From an uncultured bacterium (GTDB lineage: Bacteria > Cyanobacteriota > Vampirovibrionia > Gastranaerophilales > Gastranaerophilaceae), in contig CACWLL010000009.1 in NCBI GenBank assembly GCA_902761735.1, forward strand, positions 17,715-81,714: DNA of 64,000 nucleotides. Direction: 5' to 3'. The translations under genes were made by a program, and so were the position numbers. Below the pieces are notes generated by a model. It was not told the DNA's origin. It did not search any database and was given only the letters and a program-made list of their open reading frames with translations. This document shows positions 48,982-57,000 of this stretch, piece by piece; within the stretch, counting starts at the first letter, position 1, and the number at the start of each line of letters is the position of its first letter.

Positions 48982-49314
48982 ATGGGAATGATTAGTGATA
49001 CTTTAAGGTTACATCAATTGCAAGGTCGAAAAATGGACTTGCAGTTCAAGATTTCTGAAATCACTTCAACAAAATCCAGTTTGGTTAGTGCAGGTGATGA
49101 TTTGATGAAAGTCGGCACAGACTATGATCCGGATTCCCCTGTTATGAAAACTTTGCAGCAGCGTCAAGCTAAAATAAAGATTATGGAAGAAAGACTTAAT
49201 CAGCAAATGCAAGAATATCAAATCCAACTGGAAATGGTTGAAGCGGAATACGGTCAAGTTCGCCAGCGTTTAAGCCAAGAAATTAGAGAAGAAATGAGTT
49301 ATTCATTAGCTTAA
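48982..49314 (+). CDS. Small coiled-coil protein of the MGM cluster
   Basis: A 110-residue, entirely helical protein, beginning MGMISDTLRLHQLQGRKMDL and ending in a long coiled coil (MEERLNQQMQEYQIQLEMVE, then YGQVRQRLSQEIREEMSYS). The layout copies in miniature that of the MGM proteins: an MGM start with a RK-rich helix, then a terminal coiled coil with regularly spaced Leu/Gln. AAAGGAAG is upstream, 15 bases after the preceding open frame. Such small coiled coils often act as export chaperones, needle or tether subunits; here that is only a hypothesis. Confidence 0.75.
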   Translation: MGMISDTLRLHQLQGRKMDLQFKISEITSTKSSLVSAGDDLMKVGTDYDPDSPVMKTLQQRQAKIKIMEERLNQQMQEYQIQLEMVEAEYGQVRQRLSQEIREEMSYSLA

Positions 49315-49324
49315 TAAATAATTT

Positions 49325-50440
49325 TTATAATCCAAAAAATAATCCCGCGAGTTTTATCTCTTCTTGAGTAGAAATTTGGGGATTATTTAGTTTTTCTTTT
49401 AATATGAAGTCGAAGCATTCCTGATATTTCTCAGAAGGCTTAATTCCAAGTTTTTTAAGGCTTTCTCCGTTTATTGAAATTTTAATTTGTTTTAATAAAT
49501 CTAAGTATTTTGTTGAAATTGTATCATTAACCAGAATTCCATATAGTAAAACTGATTCAACAGGACAATTTTCAAATGCTTTATAAATATCAAAATCAGT
49601 TTTTAAATCTTTGTCTTTAACATAATTGTAATTTTTAAGAATGCATTGTTCTTCTTTTGTTAGTTCAAGATTAGATAAATCTTCCAAGGTTCCTACATAT
49701 ATTAACCAAATATTTTTGTTATTTATTTCTGATTTATATTTATTTATTATTTGTTCGATATTTTTTACAGGTTTATTTATTGTATTTTTAGTAACAAGTT
49801 TATATATGTTTTTATCTATAAACTCGTCATAAGCTTTTTGTGAATTAAGATTAAATGTTTCAATTAATTCTTTTTTCACTCTTTTATAGCTCATGTCATA
49901 GTTTATATTTTTAAGATAGTTATCCCTTAATTCTTCCGTATGTTTATCAAGCGTAAAGTTAAAGCGAACAGCAAATTTAAGAGCCCTTATAATTCTTGTC
50001 GGATCCTCTATAAAACTTTTATCGTGCAGAACTCGAATAATTTTATTTTTAATATCATCAAGTCCGCCTGTGTAATCAATTATTTCAGAGGTATTATAAT
50101 TTTTAGCCATTGCATTAATTGTAAAATCTCTTCTCAAAACGTCATCTTTAAGCGGACAACCGATTTCTGTAACAGTTGGCAAATGCCCTGCTCTTTCATA
50201 TATTTCTTTTCTTGTAGATGCTATATCAACTTCCTCTTTGCCAATAAGAACCCTAACTGTGCCAAAAGGTTCGTTAATTTTTTTTATGTGAAGTCCTTTA
50301 CAATTTTTGGCAAATTCAATAGCATTACCAACGTATGTTAAATCAATGTCAAAACTTTTCTTATTGAGAAGTTCGTCTCTTACAACGCCTCCGATATAAA
50401 ATAATTTATTATTTTTATCTTCCAGATTGATATTTTTCAT
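49325..50440 (-). CDS. CCA tRNA nucleotidyltransferase / poly(A) polymerase family protein
   Basis: A 371-residue class II nucleotidyltransferase. The active-site pair is in SFDIDLTYVGN (Asp31 and Asp33), preceded by LFYIGGVVRDELL, and RRDFTINAMA is at 103-112. The neck/RNA-binding helices (ADPTRIIRALKFAVRF-type region, here DPTRIIRALKFAVRF) follow. It would add or repair the 3' CCA, needed because the tRNA-Gly gene at 96-167 lacks CCA. The start is ATG 50440 because a minus-strand promoter (TTGTAA, 17 bases, TAAAAT) ends seven bases upstream; an ATG nine bases earlier would overlap that -10 box. The C-terminal half is degenerate. Confidence 0.92.
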   Translation of the reverse strand: MKNINLEDKNNKLFYIGGVVRDELLNKKSFDIDLTYVGNAIEFAKNCKGLHIKKINEPFGTVRVLIGKEEVDIASTRKEIYERAGHLPTVTEIGCPLKDDVLRRDFTINAMAKNYNTSEIIDYTGGLDDIKNKIIRVLHDKSFIEDPTRIIRALKFAVRFNFTLDKHTEELRDNYLKNINYDMSYKRVKKELIETFNLNSQKAYDEFIDKNIYKLVTKNTINKPVKNIEQIINKYKSEINNKNIWLIYVGTLEDLSNLELTKEEQCILKNYNYVKDKDLKTDFDIYKAFENCPVESVLLYGILVNDTISTKYLDLLKQIKISINGESLKKLGIKPSEKYQECFDFILKEKLNNPQISTQEEIKLAGLFFGL

Positions 50441-50447
50441 ACCTAGC

Positions 50448-50476
50448 ATTTTATATGAAAACCGATTTTCTTACAA
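50448..50476 (-). promoter_or_regulatory. Promoter of the CCA-adding enzyme gene (leaderless geometry)
   Basis: On the minus strand TTGTAA (50471-50476), 17 bases and TAAAAT (50448-50453), seven bases before the ATG at 50440. Confidence 0.6.
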
Positions 50477-50513
50477 TATATTTCAAAATTAGCAAAAAAA
50501 TATTTGTTTACAC

Positions 50514-50519
50514 TTTAAT
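50514..50519 (+). promoter_or_regulatory. -10 box of the small gene at 50526
   Basis: TTTAAT (50514-50519), a 5/6 match, ends six bases before the ATG. The -35 region is not clear. Confidence 0.35.
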
Positions 50520-50525
50520 ATTTAT

Positions 50526-50879
50526 ATGAAAATTCAATGTTATGATAATAATACAAATTTTGGTGTCAAATTAAAAACCGTTGAAATACTTGAAGCCGCT
50601 ACGAGTACCGTAATAAAAAGTGAAAATGTAAGCGGGTTAAAGAATATTATAAATACACTTTCTGAAAAGCCATTAAAAGCTACGGGACATAAGGGATATA
50701 GATTTTATGCGATGCGTTATGCGGAAAAAATTTGTGAAAAATATCCGGAAATTGCAAATCTTGCAATGCTTGTGAAAAATTTAAAAAAAGCAAATCCGAG
50801 TATGAAAAAAGAAGAACTTTATTCAAAAATTGAACCCTATATAAAAAATTTGGGTGAAGAAATCGATATCAAAATATAA
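50526..50879 (+). CDS. Small uncharacterised protein
   Basis: A 117-residue protein opening MKIQCYDNNTNFGVKLKTVE; the NFGVK phrase resembles the SFGD phrase of the small protein at 21390. The remainder is helical and basic (SEKPLKATGHKGYRFYAMRY, KICEKYPEIANLAMLVKNLK) and could be nucleic-acid binding, though no domain is recognised. There is no Shine-Dalgarno; the ATG follows a TTTAAT box by six bases. It is divergent from the CCA enzyme gene (85 bases between starts) and converges on the next leftward gene with five bases between stops. Confidence 0.75.
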   Translation: MKIQCYDNNTNFGVKLKTVEILEAATSTVIKSENVSGLKNIINTLSEKPLKATGHKGYRFYAMRYAEKICEKYPEIANLAMLVKNLKKANPSMKKEELYSKIEPYIKNLGEEIDIKI

Positions 50880-50884
50880 TATAT

Positions 50885-51115
50885 TTATTCATTAAAATAA
50901 TCGCAAATAAGAGTTTTTTTATGAGGGAACAATCGTATAATTTTATCGGCAAATTTATTTTTGGATAAATCATCGAGTTCTTTTTTCAATATTGCTTTCT
51001 CAATCACAACTTTATTATAGAGTTGTGAGCATATATAGCTTTTGTCAATCTTGGATGCCAATTTTTCCAGTTGTATCTCTTTACGTTCAATTGCTTTTAT
51101 CAGTTCTTTTTTCAC
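50885..51115 (-). CDS. Small coiled-coil protein
   Basis: A 76-residue charged helical protein (KKELIKAIERKEIQLEKLAS, then VVIEKAILKKELDDLSKNKF). The start is GTG at 51115 with AGAGG seven bases upstream, which is clearly better than any ATG. A single helix pair or a regulatory small protein is plausible; no family is recognised. Confidence 0.6.
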   Translation of the reverse strand: MKKELIKAIERKEIQLEKLASKIDKSYICSQLYNKVVIEKAILKKELDDLSKNKFADKIIRLFPHKKTLICDYFNE

Positions 51116-51223
51116 TGTAGAAACCTCTTTTAAAATAAATATAACCTTATCAAATCCTTTTGTATGTTTACATTATAAGGATAATATTAATTTTAAAATT
51201 TTAAATCGACTTTTTAGGTGATT

Positions 51224-51778
51224 TTATACATTTATCTCAGATAAATCATACTTATAGCCGATATTTAAAGCTTTAATATTCAATGGTATAAAATGCTTTC
51301 TATGGGCGGGAATTACATTATCTAAAGCTTTTTCCAATGTTTCAATTGATGTAAGACCGCTTATTTTTGACAATATACCCAAAGTCAAAATATTTGCCAT
51401 TTTGACATTTCCCAAATCGTCTGCAAGTTTTGAAACCGGAACAAATAAGTAATTTATGTCAACTCTTGGTTTTTCCTCTTTTACCAATGTGGAATTAGCA
51501 ATAATCCACCCGCCTTTTTTAACTTTTGGAAGAAATCTGTCAAAAGATGCCTGATTTAAGACGATTATGTAATCGGTTTCCGATTTATTCACAGAGCTGA
51601 CATCTTCAGAGTTGTTCATAACTATTTCGCAATTAACCGTCCCCCCGCGCATTTCAGCACCGTAGCTCGGATACCAGGTAACGTTTTTATTATCAAGCAT
51701 AAATGCATTAGCAAGTACTTCTCCTGCTAATAAAACACCCTGTCCCCCAAATCCTGCAATTATAAAATTATTTTCCAT
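51224..51778 (-). CDS. 2-oxoacid:ferredoxin oxidoreductase, gamma subunit
   Basis: A 184-residue subunit of a VorABCD/KorABCD-type enzyme that oxidatively decarboxylates a 2-oxoacid to an acyl-CoA while reducing ferredoxin. The family opening FIIAGFGGQGVLLAGEVLA and the ATW(Y)-type YPSYGAEMRGGTVNCEIVM are typical of gamma subunits. It overlaps the beta-subunit gene by one base (TAATG), and GAGGTAA precedes its ATG. The genes are co-transcribed in the order ferredoxin, alpha, beta, gamma. Confidence 0.93.
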   Translation of the reverse strand: MENNFIIAGFGGQGVLLAGEVLANAFMLDNKNVTWYPSYGAEMRGGTVNCEIVMNNSEDVSSVNKSETDYIIVLNQASFDRFLPKVKKGGWIIANSTLVKEEKPRVDINYLFVPVSKLADDLGNVKMANILTLGILSKISGLTSIETLEKALDNVIPAHRKHFIPLNIKALNIGYKYDLSEINV

Positions 51779-52548
51779 TATTTTACCTCCGCAGAAGCAT
51801 CTGTTATATCTTTATATACTCCCGGTTTGTATACCGGCATCATCTCTTCACGAACTCTTTCATGTGCCTGCTGAGGAGTCTTTTTCCAATTTGTAGGACA
51901 AGTAGAAAGAATTTCTACAAAGCTGAAACCTAATCCTTTTTGCTGGATTTCAAATGCTTTTTTAATAGCAGCTTTTGCTTTTTTTATGTTTTGTACGGTA
52001 TCAAGAGAAACTCTTGCCGCATACGCTGTACCGTCACACATCGCAATATGTTCGGTAATTTTAATCGGGTAGCCGTAATATTCAAGATTTCTACCCGTAG
52101 GTGAAGTCGTTGTAATTTGTCCCAATAGTGTCGTTGGACCTAATTGCCCGCCTGTCATGCCGTAGGTTGTATTATTTATGCAGATAGCCGTAACGTTTTC
52201 CCCACGCAGGGCACAGTGCATGCTTTCTGCCATCCCGATAGATGCAAAATCACCGTCTCCTTGATATGTAAATACTGTTCTTTCAGGTCGAGCCCTTTTT
52301 ATTCCGGTAGCTTCAGCTAAAGCTCTGCCGTGGGGAGCTTCCAAGCTATCGACTTCAACAAAATCATATAGCGTAACAGAGCATCCGATTGATGCAACTA
52401 AGATAGCATTATCTCTTAAACCAAGTTCATCAAGGACTTCTGCCACTAGTCTGACTGCGACACCGTGGTCACATCCCGGACAAAATGAAAATTTTGAGCC
52501 TTTTTTTATACTTTCTGGTACTTTAAAAACTTGAGTCGTTGCTGTCAT
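51778..52548 (-). CDS. 2-oxoacid:ferredoxin oxidoreductase, beta (ThDP-binding) subunit
   Basis: A 256-residue thiamine-diphosphate subunit. FCPGCDHGVAVRLVAEVL is the N-terminal Cys motif, GDGDFASIGMAESMHCALRG the ThDP/Mg2+ loop (GDGD), and NNTTYGMTGGQLGPTT the conserved end of the ThDP site. It resembles the beta subunit of 2-ketoisovalerate/2-oxoglutarate-type enzymes rather than pyruvate-type. It overlaps its neighbours by one base on each side (TAATG), showing tight coupling. Confidence 0.94.
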   Translation of the reverse strand: MTATTQVFKVPESIKKGSKFSFCPGCDHGVAVRLVAEVLDELGLRDNAILVASIGCSVTLYDFVEVDSLEAPHGRALAEATGIKRARPERTVFTYQGDGDFASIGMAESMHCALRGENVTAICINNTTYGMTGGQLGPTTLLGQITTTSPTGRNLEYYGYPIKITEHIAMCDGTAYAARVSLDTVQNIKKAKAAIKKAFEIQQKGLGFSFVEILSTCPTNWKKTPQQAHERVREEMMPVYKPGVYKDITDASAEVK

Positions 52549-53627
52549 TATAATACTTCACTTTCTTTTTTTACTCTTTCAACAATTTCATCAACAGACG
52601 GTGGATTTCCGACAGGTCTGTTTAGTAATTCAACGGGAGCTTTACCATTTACAGCAAGCTTTATATCTCTAATCATTTGCCCCATATTTATTTCCACGGA
52701 AATAAATTTCTTTGCGGTATCAGCTAATTCTGATAATCTCTTTGATGGGAACGGATATAGGGTAATCGGTCTTAATAAACCGACTTTAAGTCCTAATTTT
52801 CTGCATTCTTTCATTGCTGATTTTGCGTTCCTTGCAGGAGAACCGAAGCTTACAAGAATAATGTCCGCATCTTCTGTGTTGATTTCTTCCCATTCGGTTT
52901 CGTTATCTTCAATTAATTTGTATTTTGCATGAAGTCTGTTTAAAAATTCACATTGAACATCCGCGCTCGGAGCATAGGAGCGAATTACTCTTGCTCTACG
53001 GTTCTTTGCACCCGTCAAAGCCCATTCTGAATTATCAATTTCCGGATACGGATATTCCTTAAACTCGACAGGTTCCATCATCTGCCCCAACAAACCGTCA
53101 GCAAGCAGGATTGTCGGATTTTTATATTTATGAGCCAGGTAGAAGGCCTTGTACGTTAAATCCACACATTCTTGTACTGTGGCTGGTGCGAGCACTATTA
53201 ATTTGTAATCGCCATCCCCTCCGCCAATAGTTGCTTGATTATAATCGCCTTGTGACGGATAAATGTTTCCTAATCCTGGACCGCCTCTCATGACGCTGAC
53301 CAATACGACAGGCAATTCGTCCGATGCTGCATAAGAAAGAGCTTCTTGCATGAGCGCTACTGCGCAAGAAGAGGACGATGTCATTGCTTTAGCTCCGGTA
53401 GAGCAAGCTCCCATTACCATATTGATTGCAGCTAATTCGCTTTCGGCAGACACATATGCTCTTTTAAGTTCCTGCATTTTACCGCTCATAAATTCTCCGA
53501 TTTCACTTTGCGGCGTAATCGGATATCCGAAATAGCATTCGCAACCCGCAAGTACGGCTGCATTTGCTATCGCATAATTACCTTTTGTTAAAACTTTATT
53601 ACTCTTTTGTGTTAAACATTCTGTCAT
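52548..53627 (-). CDS. vorB: 2-oxoacid:ferredoxin oxidoreductase, alpha subunit (VorB-like)
   Basis: A 359-residue subunit. GNYAIANAAVLAGCECYFGY and PITPQSEIGEFM open it as in VorB/KorA proteins, then AYVSAESELAAINMVMGA and TSSSSCAVALMQEALSYAA (the CoA/pyrimidine face) and RGGPGLGNIYPSQGDYNQAT. The substrate is probably 3-methyl-2-oxobutanoate or a related branched-chain 2-oxoacid, or 2-oxoglutarate; the sequence does not separate these. GAGGATAA precedes the ATG. It begins four bases after the ferredoxin gene ends. Confidence 0.92.
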   Translation of the reverse strand: MTECLTQKSNKVLTKGNYAIANAAVLAGCECYFGYPITPQSEIGEFMSGKMQELKRAYVSAESELAAINMVMGACSTGAKAMTSSSSCAVALMQEALSYAASDELPVVLVSVMRGGPGLGNIYPSQGDYNQATIGGGDGDYKLIVLAPATVQECVDLTYKAFYLAHKYKNPTILLADGLLGQMMEPVEFKEYPYPEIDNSEWALTGAKNRRARVIRSYAPSADVQCEFLNRLHAKYKLIEDNETEWEEINTEDADIILVSFGSPARNAKSAMKECRKLGLKVGLLRPITLYPFPSKRLSELADTAKKFISVEINMGQMIRDIKLAVNGKAPVELLNRPVGNPPSVDEIVERVKKESEVL

Positions 53628-53630
53628 TTC

Positions 53631-53843
53631 TTATCCTCTGTAAACCTCTGTAATTGCTATATCGGGGCATCTGGTAGCACACATTGCACAACCTAAGCAT
53701 TCTCCGTTCGGGTCGCAAAACTCAGCAAGGTGTACCCCTAAATTGTTTACTTCTTTTCCTACTTTAATAAGTTTCTTAGGACATTCATCTATGCAGAGGT
53801 AACAACCTTTACATCTGTCTTTATCGATAACAATATGACTCAT
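53631..53843 (-). CDS. 4Fe-4S ferredoxin-type subunit of the oxidoreductase
   Basis: A 70-residue polypeptide with two [4Fe-4S] clusters: CKGCYLCIDECPKK and CLGCAMCATRCPD. The residues between them (EVNNLGVHLAEFC) form the usual VorD/KorD insert. It is the first gene of the operon; the -10 box (TATAAT) is 33 bases upstream. It carries electrons to the soluble ferredoxin pool, feeding hydrogenase or biosynthetic reductants in a fermenter. GAGG lies nine bases before the ATG. Confidence 0.93.
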   Translation of the reverse strand: MSHIVIDKDRCKGCYLCIDECPKKLIKVGKEVNNLGVHLAEFCDPNGECLGCAMCATRCPDIAITEVYRG

Positions 53844-53875
53844 CCTTTATAACCTCACAACTCCATGTCATGTGT

Positions 53876-53903
53876 ATTATAGCACCTAATAAAAATAAAG
53901 CAA
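53876..53903 (-). promoter_or_regulatory. Promoter of the ketoacid:ferredoxin oxidoreductase operon
   Basis: On the minus strand TTGCTT (53898-53903), 16 bases and a perfect TATAAT (53876-53881). Confidence 0.6.
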
Positions 53904-53963
53904 TTAATCGAATAAAAAACTTAAGGTAAAATACGCTTTTTATCCGTAAGATTACTTAACATA

Positions 53964-53993
53964 TTGATTAAATTGATATAAGTTTGGTAAAAT
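53964..53993 (+). promoter_or_regulatory. Promoter of the giant coiled-coil gene
   Basis: TTGATT (53964-53969), 18 bases and an extended -10 TGG-TAAAAT (53985-53993), 35 bases before the ATG at 54029. Confidence 0.55.
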
Positions 53994-54028
53994 ATATATG
54001 GGAAAGTGTATTTTTTAAGGAAAAAGAA

Positions 54029-57000
54029 ATGGCAGATAGAGTAGACGAACTAGCGGTTCTTATTGAAGATTTAAAACGAGATAATGATATTAACAATGAA
54101 GATTACAAAAAACTTTTGTCGGAAATTCAAGAGGGAGTAAAGGGTTTCAGAAATGTAGAAGCTACTCTCAATAAACTACAAAGTGCAATAAACAGTGCAA
54201 ATGATAACTCGGAAATTGCGGAAGAAGTTAAAACCCTTGCCGATAATTTTCGTTCTGGATTTAACTCTGTTGTCACTTTTGCAAATAGAGATGCCGATGC
54301 AAAAAATCTTTTACTTGATAGATTGGATGCTTTGGAAAATGCCGTAAAAAACGGGGTTATGATTGAATCTCTTCGTCAAAGAACCGATGAACTTGTTAAA
54401 GGCTATGAAAACTTTATATCTGATTCAAATCTGCGCCATGGTAATATGGTTTCGGCTCTTGTTGACTTAAAAAATAAAATTGATGATTATTCTTCAAAAA
54501 ACAATTATGTATATGGAACTATTGAACATTCAATAAATGATACAAATTCAAAAATTGAAGGTTTGGAAAATTCTGTTTCTTCAAATTTGGGTAATGTCAA
54601 TTCAAAATTGTATGCGTTAGGTGATGATATTCAAAAAATTCTCAATGACGGGTTCGATCATCTTAAGTATTTGAGCAGCAATATCGCCGAATCAATGAAT
54701 AGCACATCTCTTGATATGAGAACTACTATGGAATCATTGAAAGCGAATATTCTCTACTATTCTGATAATATCAATGAGAAATTTAGCGAATTAAACGGAG
54801 ATATTACAAATAAGATAGTTCAAAGCGGCGACAGCCAAGTAATGATTGGTAATGATATTTTAGACTATGTAAAGAAAGTTGAAAATCAAATAAATAACAA
54901 AGCTGAAGATTACGAAAATTCTATATCTGCAAAAGTTAATAATCTTATAGAATTTATAAATGCATTCAAGGAAGTATTTTCTTCAGCAAATGCAGATAAT
55001 GAGAAACTTTTGACCGACAAGTTTGAACTTGTGGAAAATCAATTTGTTCAATTGAACAACGAAATGGGAAATTTGCTAAAAGTGTCTTCTGATGAGATTA
55101 AAGCTGTATCAGAATCAATTGAACGTAATTCTCAAGATGTTGTTAAACGTTTACAAGAAACCGATATTGCAGAGATAAATAATATTAGAGAAGAGTTGTT
55201 GGCAAAATCTTCGGCAAATTTAGATTCAATTCTTGAAAAAGTACAAAATGTTTCAGATTCTGTTAACGAATTTAAAAATAATACCGGTGAAAAGTTAGGC
55301 GATTATCTTTCAACTATTAAAGAATTGTTTGTTGAATTTTCAGACAAAATTCAAAGCTCTCAGGATAATTCTGAAATATTGGAAAAACTGAATAATATCG
55401 ATATTTTAATTAGCAGATTTGATATAGAACGTAATGAAAATTTCGAACGTTTGCAATCTTTAATAGAGAGTAATGCTGCTGCAATAAATGAGATAAAAAA
55501 CAATAAATCAGAAGCTTTTGATTATGAAAGAGTTGAACATTTCATCTCCGGTCATAGTGCTGCAAAAGATGAAAAATTAGACGCTTTGAATGATACTGTA
55601 AGGGAATATAAAGAGTCTATTGATAAAATCTCAGGCGAAATAAATGCAAAAAATCAGGATGCATTATCAGGTATTTCTGAGTTGAAAGCAATAATTAATG
55701 ACGTTATTCCGAGTAAGGAAAATATTGATAGTGTTTCTGACAGAATATCTGCAAGAGTTTTTGAAGCCAAGGATGAAATTTCCGAAAAATTAGATTCCGT
55801 AAAAGATTCTATTGAGGAATTTGCTAATTCAAATAAACCTGTTAATTTGGATTATTCAAAAATTGAGGACATTATTGCAGAGCATAGTCGCAATAAAGAT
55901 GAAAGGTTGGATAACCTCAACAATTCTTTGAATTTAACCCAAGAAGATTTATCGGATAAGATTTCAGACATTAAAAAGACTTTAATATCTATTAATGAAA
56001 ATAACAACGGCAATTTTGATGCGGCAAGAATTGAAACTTTAATAAACGAAAAAAGTTCGGAAAAGAATGAAAAACTGGATAATATTTCAAAAGCGATAAA
56101 TTCATATCAAGAAAATATTGATAAAATGTCCGGAGAATTGAACACAAAAAGTCAGGATACATTATCAGAAATATCAGAGCTGAAATTATTAGCAAATGAT
56201 GTTCTTCCTCATAAAGAAACACTTGAGGGTATTTCCGAATCCATTAACGGGAAAGTTTTTGAGTGTAAAGAAACTTTGTTGTGGGAAATTGATACAGTTA
56301 AATCTTCTTTAGATTTAATTACATCCGCATTAGCAGAGTTTAATCCGGAATATGATGATTCTGCTTTATCCATAAAAATTTCCGAAATGAGTAATCAGCT
56401 TTCGGAATATTCTCAAAATTATGAACAGGCGTTTGCTGTTGTGGGCTCAAAGGTTAATGAATATCTTGAGAAGGTAGAACAAATTTCCACTCTTACAAAT
56501 ACAAAGTTGGAAGATGCTACTGATGAATTTGATGATATCAAGTCCCGTTTTGATGAATTGTCCGAAAAGTTAACAAATCTTGTTGGAAATTCAGGTTTAA
56601 TCGAAATTCTGGCAAATATAAGACAGCAATTTAATGTAATAGATGACCAAATAACAAAAGAAAAAGAGGGTGCGGTATCAGACGTAAAGGAAACCCTTGA
56701 CGAAATGCTTTCTGTAATAAATAATAACTTGTATTTAATTATTCAAAATATTGAAGGCTTGTATACAAACAATACCGAAACATCTACCAATCTTGTAGCA
56801 AGTTTAGATTCAGGTTTAACTTCAATAAAAGAAGATATTGAAGCTGTAATAAATAAGATTGATGCTGCAGTAAGTGAAAAAATTGAAACGTTGACTTCAG
56901 AATTTGAACCGTTGAAAGATGCGATTTTATCAATTACCGAGAATAATTTACCAAGGGAAGTTTCCAGTGTAAAAAGTAATTTGGAGTTATCATATGCAAA

